Assembly: GCF_029633865.1 (NCBI RefSeq)
Contig: NC_079223.1
Span: forward strand, 4,633,521-4,697,520
Direction of reading: 5' to 3'
DNA from: Lampris incognitus
Lineage: Eukaryota; Chordata; Actinopteri; Lampriformes; Lampridae
DNA length: 64,000 nucleotides
The notes beneath the pieces were generated by a model. The model was not told the origin of the DNA and did no database searches. It was given only the letters and a program-made list of their open reading frames with translations. Made by a program: the position numbers and the translations under genes. Of the stretch, positions 59,045 through 64,000 are shown one piece after another (the stretch's first letter is position 1; the number at the start of each line of letters is the position of its first letter).

Positions 59045-59601
59045 GTCTATAAACGGCCAAACTAAAGCACTTGGGGCCTTGATTCTTTTTGGAGGTTATT
59101 GGGGATGATATGGGGGAAATATAAAAAAATAGCAGAACATTAAAATTATACATAATTAATTATGCATAAATATGCAAAATATGCATTTTTCTAAAAATGG
59201 CTAAAAACCACTTTTCTCGGCGTTTCAGATGATTCTGAGCATCTTTGATTTTTTCACCTATATATGGGACAAATGTTTTGGCATTATGCAAAATATATGC
59301 ATTTTTGCAAAAATGCACTTATGATCCTCGTTTTTTTTGGAGGTGGTAGGTATTGTCTCATAGAGTAAGGGAAAAATCCCAGAAAATTAAAATAATTATA
59401 ATAATTATGCATAATTATGCAAAATACGAATTTTTAAAAAATGGCTAAAAACCACTTTTCTCGGCATTTCAGATGATTCTGAGCATTTGGGGGGAGGGAG
59501 TTGGAGTGGGGGGGGGTTTAGGGGCAGGGGGGAAGGATGAAGAGGAGGGAGATTTAGACGGGTGGATAACCAAACCGCTACATTGTAGCGGGTTCTTCTA
59601 G
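59045..59601 (+). mobile_element. Helitron-like non-autonomous element, copy 2
   Basis: It ends with hairpin CCGCTAC-ATT-GTAGCGG (59575-59591), GTTCTT and CTAG (59598-59601). The body matches 20735-21315 in reverse. The left end is approximate. Confidence 0.6.
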
Positions 59602-59603
59602 CG

Positions 59604-60332
59604 CAGTGTTTCTCAACCGGGGGTCCGCGGACCCCTAGTGGTCCGTGGTGTAATTGCAAGGGGTCCGTGAAAATAAAATATTTTTTTAAAAAAGATCCTA
59701 TGACATTTATAGAAATAGCATTATTTTACTCAAATGTGACTGGGACCTTTATCTACCTAAACTATGAAGGGTAACAGGACTTTTTTCTCTAATTACATCT
59801 GTTTCACAAGTGTAATCTATTGTATTTTAATAAGAGATCTCGCTCCCGTTTGCATTGTTAAAAGTTACTGCATAAAAATTCTGTTGTTACATATATCTGA
59901 AAGTTACTGAATACATATTCTGTTTTGTTACATATATCTTAAAGTTACTGAATACGTATTCTGTTTTGTTACATATATCTGAAAGTTACTGAATACATAT
60001 TCTGTTTTGTTACATATATCTGAAAGTTACTGAATACATATTCTGTTTTGTTACATATATCTGAAAGTTACTGAATACATATTCTGTTTTGTTACATATA
60101 TCTGAAAGTTACTGCATAAGAATTCTGTTTTGTTAACTATATCTAAGTTACAACTGAAAGCTCTTATTTTTGCCCCAAAGAGTGAATAAATGCTATAATG
60201 CAATTTAAAATGCAGGTTCTACTGTTTCTATCAAATTGCAACCCCCCTCCCCCAAGATCAGGTGGAGGGGTCCTCAGGGTAGATCAAAAATACGCAGGGG
60301 GTCCAGGACCCCAAAAAGGTTGAGAACCACTG
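59604..60332. mobile_element. hAT-type MITE with 41-bp internal tandem repeat
   Basis: Ends CAGTGTTTCTCAACC and GGTTGAGAACCACTG are the classic hAT termini. The flanking octamers TTCTAGCG and CTCTAGTG agree at 6 of 8. Inside, a 41-bp unit with AAAGTTACTGAATACATATT repeats about six times (59884-60130). Confidence 0.8.
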
Positions 60333-60349
60333 CTCTAGTGCATTACATA

Positions 60350-60440
60350 TTGTGGGGACGCGAACCCGGATATCCCATCGCTAACCGCTCGACTAAAGGG
60401 TCCGACCCGTCAGCCGAGGCCTGCCGAGCCTATACACCCG
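60350..60440. repeat. Low-copy repeat shared with 17396-17540
   Basis: CGCTAACCGCTCGACTAAAG then GGTCCGACCCGTCAGCCGAGG matches the earlier segment with several differences. Confidence 0.5.
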
Positions 60441-60948
60441 TGACCGTTACACTATGTTAGTATGTCTGTTGAGAAACTGACGCTAAAATCAACATTTTAA
60501 CAACTTTAATACTATTTTTCAAACAATTTAAAATGGCCGCTGTCCAGCGCCTGTAAATGCTGCAGCGCCTCGGTGGTGGTCATGGTGCGTCTGTAACCAG
60601 ACATGCTGGAAATCGTCACAAGTCAAGTTTAGACTATTTCTCTCCACTGGGGGGCGCTAGTGTGTTTCTAGGACACAGCAACGAACTTCACGAAGGAAAT
60701 GACGCCACGTCATAAATACGAGCGGCCATTTTGAGCGCCGTTGGTCGTTTTGGGTAGATCGTAATTTCTTTGTGCAATTGAACTAAAACTCATTTTAAAT
60801 GCAAATATATGCAAATATATGCAGTTTTAGGAGAATTCCGAGAGCGGCAGGTCTTTATCCCCTCCCCCTCCCCCCCACAGTTATTAAACTCTGAAAATCC
60901 AAAACGGTCGTCATGACCGTCTTGGTCGTTCTAGTGTTAAATACTAAT

Positions 60949-61678
60949 GCCCCCTTTTCCACTACATGGTACCGGCTCAATTCGACTCCACTCGTCCTGT
61001 TTTCCTTTTCCATTACTGGAAAGCACCGGCATTTTGGTAACTTACCACTTTTCTATACCGCCTTTGTCGAGGTTCCAAAGTCAATGCAGACGTCTCTCCC
61101 CCCATTTCCCCCCCTTTTCTGCCCAGTTTGTATCCGGCCAATTACCCCGCTCTTTCTGAGCCGTCCCGTTCGCTGCTCCACCCCCTCTCTGCCGATCCGG
61201 GGGCGCCCCGACCGACCAGAGGAGGCGCTAGTGCAGCGACCAGGACACATACCCACATCCGGCTTCCCACCCGCAGACGCGGCCAATTGTGTGTGTAGGG
61301 ACGCCCCACCAAGCCGGACGTAACACCCGGGGATTCGAACCAGTGATCCCGTGTTGCTAGGCAACGGAATAGACCGCTATACTACACGGGCGCCCCCTTC
61401 TTTCTTTTTTTTAAGCGATAAATGCAGACCTCTGATTGGTCAGAGAAACGCGTCGCGGCGTCATTTTGCGTACTGCGTCATCGATGCGCGCATAGGATAT
61501 CGCCCCGCATTTGTAAACACCGAAGCGGAGTCATGTTAAAAGTACATTTTGAAATAGAAAAAGTAAAAATGGAGGGCTGACAACCTAGCCGCGCTGAGGG
61601 GGGCATTGCCACGGTGACGGTAAACGACACAGAGGCGAGTCGTGTTGAGCCGGCGCGACGTGGCGGACCGGGGCGTAA
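60949..61678. mobile_element. MITE relative of 8052-8291, interrupted by a SINE, next to asrgl1 promoter
   Basis: The left arm (GCCCCCTTTTCCACTACATG then GTACCGG) is close to that of 8052-8291. The right arm (ACGACACAGAGGCGAGTCG then GCGGACCGGGGCGTA) matches it with many A/T to G/C differences. A family A SINE lies within. Confidence 0.65.
61099..61397 (-). mobile_element. tRNA-derived SINE (family A) with internal deletion, TSD
   Basis: Reverse-oriented. The middle is missing (jump at GCCGATCCGGGGGCGCC). Flanks AATGCAGACGTCT (61083-61095) and AATGCAGACCTCT (61421-61433) match at 12 of 13. About 23 T-rich bases sit between the head and the right-hand duplicate, which is unusual. Confidence 0.8.
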
Positions 61679-61814
61679 CTGCCCGAGTGCTAAATGCCTT
61701 TAGCCGTGATGGCGACCCGCTACCTGCTATTATGGCTTTCACCAGGCGTGTCGCTGCAGCTGGAACCACCTATTGCGTAGACGTATAAAGGCTGTAGAAT
61801 GCCGAGGGGGAGGG
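61600..61814 (+). promoter_or_regulatory. asrgl1: Candidate asrgl1 promoter with TATA box
   Basis: A CpG-rich region leads to TATAAAG at 61784-61790, about 130 bp before a strong splice donor at 61921/61922. CpG density stays high through about 62280. The left part of this region is the GC-rich arm of a transposon-like element (60949-61678), so part of the promoter environment may derive from it. The start site is inferred, not seen. Confidence 0.5.
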
Positions 61815-61921
61815 AGGGTGAGAGAGACCGACCCTTACAAGACCAGCCCACCGGGAAGAGCCCCGAACCTGCCGATGGCCGGCCAGCGTCCGTGTGTGTG
61901 TACGTAAAGATCTGGGTTCAG
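61815..61921 (+). other. asrgl1: Probable asrgl1 5' untranslated exon 1
   Basis: This stretch follows the TATA box at the usual distance and ends at GTTCAG/GTAAGAAAG, a near-perfect donor. The next good acceptor downstream on the same strand is that of the coding exon at 62784. It would be non-coding because the ATG that fits the protein family lies in the next exon. The left edge is an estimate. Confidence 0.5.
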
Positions 61922-62783
61922 GTAAGAAAGGTCTCCGCTTGTTCACAGACGCCACCTGCGCGTGCGTGGCCCACTGCCGCGTGCGTGTACACGCCGCCCG
62001 TCACACACGCGTGCGCGTCGACACGTGCAGGCGGGGAGACGAGCTTTCCTCGCGGTCCGGCGTTTCTGCGCTGCTGCTGGGACACCAAGCCGCTGCACAG
62101 CTCGGGCCTGCATCCAGTTGGGATTCGGGTCTGCACGGTTTCGCCACACATAACGAGAGGGGGGGGGGGACGGCCACGCGACCACCAGGGCGCAGGGTCG
62201 CGTGCCCGGGGTGCACGCAGCAGCACGGACGGAAAAACCTGCAGCGTTTTCCGTGACGACGAGGACGAGACGAGGACGAGGACGAGAGTCTTTATTGGCA
62301 GAATGCAACGGAGTTAAGACCGGTGCACTAAAAACACAGGGGAACAAAAACAACCACAATATCCAAACAATCACAGCCAGCAACAGAGGCTCTGAAATGA
62401 TGAATAAGATAAATAAACAAATACAGGGTGATTTTGCACTTGAATAAATGTAGTTATTGCACTAGTGTGAATGAATGGTTTGCCCATGAAGCCCAGTCAA
62501 CATATTGCACAAGAGTGGCCAGTCAGTGCTCACTGGAGTTCAGTGGACTTGTGGCCCAGGGAAAGACACTGCTTTTAAAGGGGAGTTTAAAAAAAAAAGT
62601 CCCCCACTACCAGCCATAGTTATGCTGTGGAAGGGGTTTGTCCGAATTGCGGAAAATCATGTAGAATATGAACTATAATTCTGTATATGAATCTGCACGT
62701 GAACTGATTATACTGAGGCTTCTTGTGTCTGTTGTCCACCACATTTGAGAAACTCCGTACATGTCTTCTCTGTGTTTCTTCAG
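61922..62783 (+). other. asrgl1: asrgl1 intron 1
   Basis: This runs between the inferred untranslated exon and the coding exon. The first 350 bp are strongly CpG-rich. A GACGAG-type short repeat sits at 62257-62288, followed by TTTATTGGCAGAATGCAAC. Together with the AT-rich stretch to about 62600, this may be a decayed LINE 3' end in minus orientation. The rest is unrecognised. Confidence 0.5.
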
Positions 62784-62793
62784 GGGTGTCCAG

Positions 62794-62980
62794 ATGAAAG
62801 TAGTACTAGTTGTGCATGGTGGGGCATGGGCCATCCCTGATGAGATGGCCAGCGCTTCTGTTGATGGAGTCAAGGCTGCAGCCTGTGAGGGCTACACAGT
62901 GTTGAAGAAGGGAGGCAGTGCGCTGGATGCTGTTGAGTTGGCTGTCAGAACCATGGAAGATAACCCTGTGTTTGATGCAG
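62794..62980 (+). CDS. asrgl1: Isoaspartyl peptidase/L-asparaginase (asrgl1-like), first coding exon
   Basis: The exon encodes 62 residues plus one base, starting MKVVLVVHGGAWAIPDEMAS and ending MEDNPVFDA. The VVHGGA motif at the N-terminus, GGSALDAVE in the middle and ED-P-FDAG at the end are hallmarks of the N-terminal nucleophile hydrolase family T2 (ASRGL1 type), which hydrolyses isoaspartyl peptides and L-asparagine. The catalytic Thr and autocleavage site lie in later exons outside the window. The acceptor TTTCTTCAG precedes 62784 with a pyrimidine-rich tract; ten leader bases come before the ATG. The donor is GATGCAG/GTACAG at 62980/62981, leaving phase 1, so the next base should complete the conserved Gly. 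Aspartylglucosaminidase and TASP1 are less likely because this copy lacks a signal peptide and matches ASRGL1 spacing. Confidence 0.8.
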
Positions 62981-63119
62981 GTACAGTCATAATAATTAAT
63001 AATCACCGTCATCGTCATCAACTTTACACGACATTTCTGAAAAGAAGTGTTCCAGAGTCCCTCGCAGCAAAACATTACAATTTAAGAAATACGTTTAAAA
63101 GGGGTCATGAAAACAAAAC

Positions 63120-63250
63120 AACTATTGGAAGAAGGTTGTTTTATAAAAATTAAATTTCTGTGGTAATTTAGAATTTGGTGATGAGCATGCAAGGGAGATT
63201 TCTTCTGGCTGGTCATCCCAAAGTTTAGGGACCCTGATAGCTAAAGCACT
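63120..63250 (-). mobile_element. L2/Rex1-group LINE C-terminal fragment
   Basis: LAIRVPKLWDDQPEEISLAC matches the conserved C-terminal block of L2/Rex1-type reverse transcriptase proteins. It lies in asrgl1 intron 2. Confidence 0.65.
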
Positions 63251-63252
63251 TA

Positions 63253-64000
63253 TGAATGAATGAATGCCTTTATTTGTCATTGCACAGCTGTACAACAAAA
63301 TTAAGTGCAACTCCCCAGTGGTACAAAATGAAAAAAAAAATATACAAATAGTCAAAATACTATCTGATTAGGATGCCTCCTGGGCACCTTCCTTTGGAGG
63401 TTTACCAGGCACGGCCAACTGGGAGGAGACCCCAGGGTAGACCTAGAACTCGCTGGAGGGACTACATGTCCAATCTGGCCTGGGAACGCCTTGGGATCCC
63501 CCAGGAGGAGCTGGAGGGTGTTGCTGGGGAGAGGGATGTCTGGAGTGCCCTACTTAGCTTGCTGCCACCTCGGCGACCCAGCCCCGGAAAAGCGGCTGAA
63601 GATGAGATGAGATGAGATAGTCAAAATACAAATAGACACACATTTGCAGCACATTCAACATATAATGTATGTATAAGTGTAAAAATAAGTGTAATATCTA
63701 TTACAATAGATAGTCTGTGTATCGCACTAACCTGAGTCAGCATATTTTTTCCACATGCCAAATGTACAGGTGTTATTGCACAGTTTCACGATATTATTGC
63801 AATCTTATAGTTGGTTAACAGAGTTCAGGTCTTTAACGGCACTTGGGTAGAAACTGTTCAAAAGTGTGGAAGTACGGGTCTTGAAAGACCCATAACGCCT
63901 CCCAGAGGGCAGCAGAGTAAAAAGGTGGTTGCCTGGGTGAGATGAGTCCTTGATTATGTTTGTGGTCCGACGTAGGCAGCGGGATCTGTATATGTCCTCA
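63253..64000 (-). mobile_element. CR1/L2-group LINE 3' end, interrupted, continuing past window
   Basis: The 3' end (CCTTTATTTGTCATTGCAC) is at 63270. After the Rex3-like insertion it resumes at 63630 and codes on the minus strand for LLPSGRRYGSFKTRTSTLLN and RSRCLRRTTNIIKDSSHPG before leaving the window. Confidence 0.75.
63361..63616 (+). mobile_element. Rex3/RTE-like LINE, 256-bp 3' end with perfect TSD
   Basis: It encodes MPPGHLPLEVYQARPTGRRP and the rest of the shared C-terminus, ending in (GATGA)n. It is flanked by ATAGTCAAAATAC at 63348-63360 and 63617-63629 (13/13). Confidence 0.92.

Larger units (their letters stand above)
58578..60936. mobile_element. piggyBac-like composite holding nested elements
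   Basis: The right end reads ACGGTCGTCATGACCGTCTT then GGTCGTTCTAGTG next to TTAA (60937-60940). The left end reads CCTACCTAAAACGACC then GGGCGGTCAAAATGACCGCC. These are imperfect inverted repeats of a type seen in fish piggyBac-like elements, although the left TTAA is not present. Internal arms are duplicated: 58676-58760 resembles 60445-60530, and 58578-58660 resembles 58925-59005. No transposase sequence is visible. Confidence 0.45.
62981..64000 (+). other. asrgl1: asrgl1 intron 2 (partial)
   Basis: The sequence after the coding-exon donor has no further exon before the window ends. It is mostly LINE fragments (63120-64000), annotated separately. Confidence 0.7.

Noticed and set aside
62202..62447. 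Plus-strand 81-codon frame in asrgl1 intron 1
   Set aside because: Arises from a GACGAG repeat and has no splice or family support.

Overview
This window looks like vertebrate, probably teleost, nuclear DNA. Coding exons are short, flanked by GT/AG splice sites and separated by very long introns. The rest is densely packed with fish-type mobile elements: tRNA-derived SINEs, a V-SINE/DANA-like SINE, Rex3/RTE, L2/CR1/Rex1, L1-like and Penelope-like retroelements, Tc1, hAT and Helitron-like DNA elements, plus large minisatellites. No bacterial, viral or CRISPR-type gene content is visible.

Only two protein-coding genes can be supported. On the minus strand lie the first two coding exons of a khdrbs2-like STAR-family RNA-binding protein gene: exon 1 at 52061-52151 and exon 2 at 17662-17789. 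The two exons join in phase and are separated by a 34.3 kb intron 1. Intron 2 runs off the left edge, so the KH domain is not in this window. On the plus strand at the right end is the first coding exon (62794-62980) of an asrgl1-like isoaspartyl peptidase/L-asparaginase. It is preceded by a CpG-rich, TATA-containing candidate promoter and a probable untranslated first exon ending at 61921. The two genes are divergent, with about 9.6 kb of repeat-rich DNA between them.

Layout. 1-17661: intron 2 of khdrbs2, with SINEs, a 54/45-bp minisatellite (8.5-9.3 kb), a GATA/GAGA-rich array (10.1-10.9 kb) and a 3.1-kb array of a 24-bp unit (12.0-15.1 kb). 17790-52060: intron 1, holding a Helitron-like copy, degraded RTE and Penelope-like elements, a three-layer nest of LINE, SINE and LINE (28.3-33.1 kb), a back-to-back inverted SINE pair (33.1-33.5 kb), several 5'-truncated LINEs with target-site duplications, a hAT-type element with a LINE inside it (47.45-48.64 kb) and a 2.2-kb array of a 44-bp unit with a 220-bp higher-order period (49.3-51.5 kb). 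52152-61783: intergenic, with CpG-rich promoter candidates, CA/TA microsatellites interrupted by an almost intact Tc1 element (52635-53853), a palindromic AT-rich array (55.0-55.6 kb), a 38-bp minisatellite (57.5-58.1 kb) and a nest of piggyBac-like, Helitron-like and hAT-like pieces (58.6-60.9 kb). 61784-64000: start of asrgl1 with LINE insertions in its second intron.

I did not find a convincing undescribed biological system. The most unusual content is architectural: nested transposons whose insertion order can be read from target duplications, minisatellites that abut truncated SINEs, and transposon-derived sequence directly next to a promoter. Most long open reading frames here are by-products of tandem repeats.
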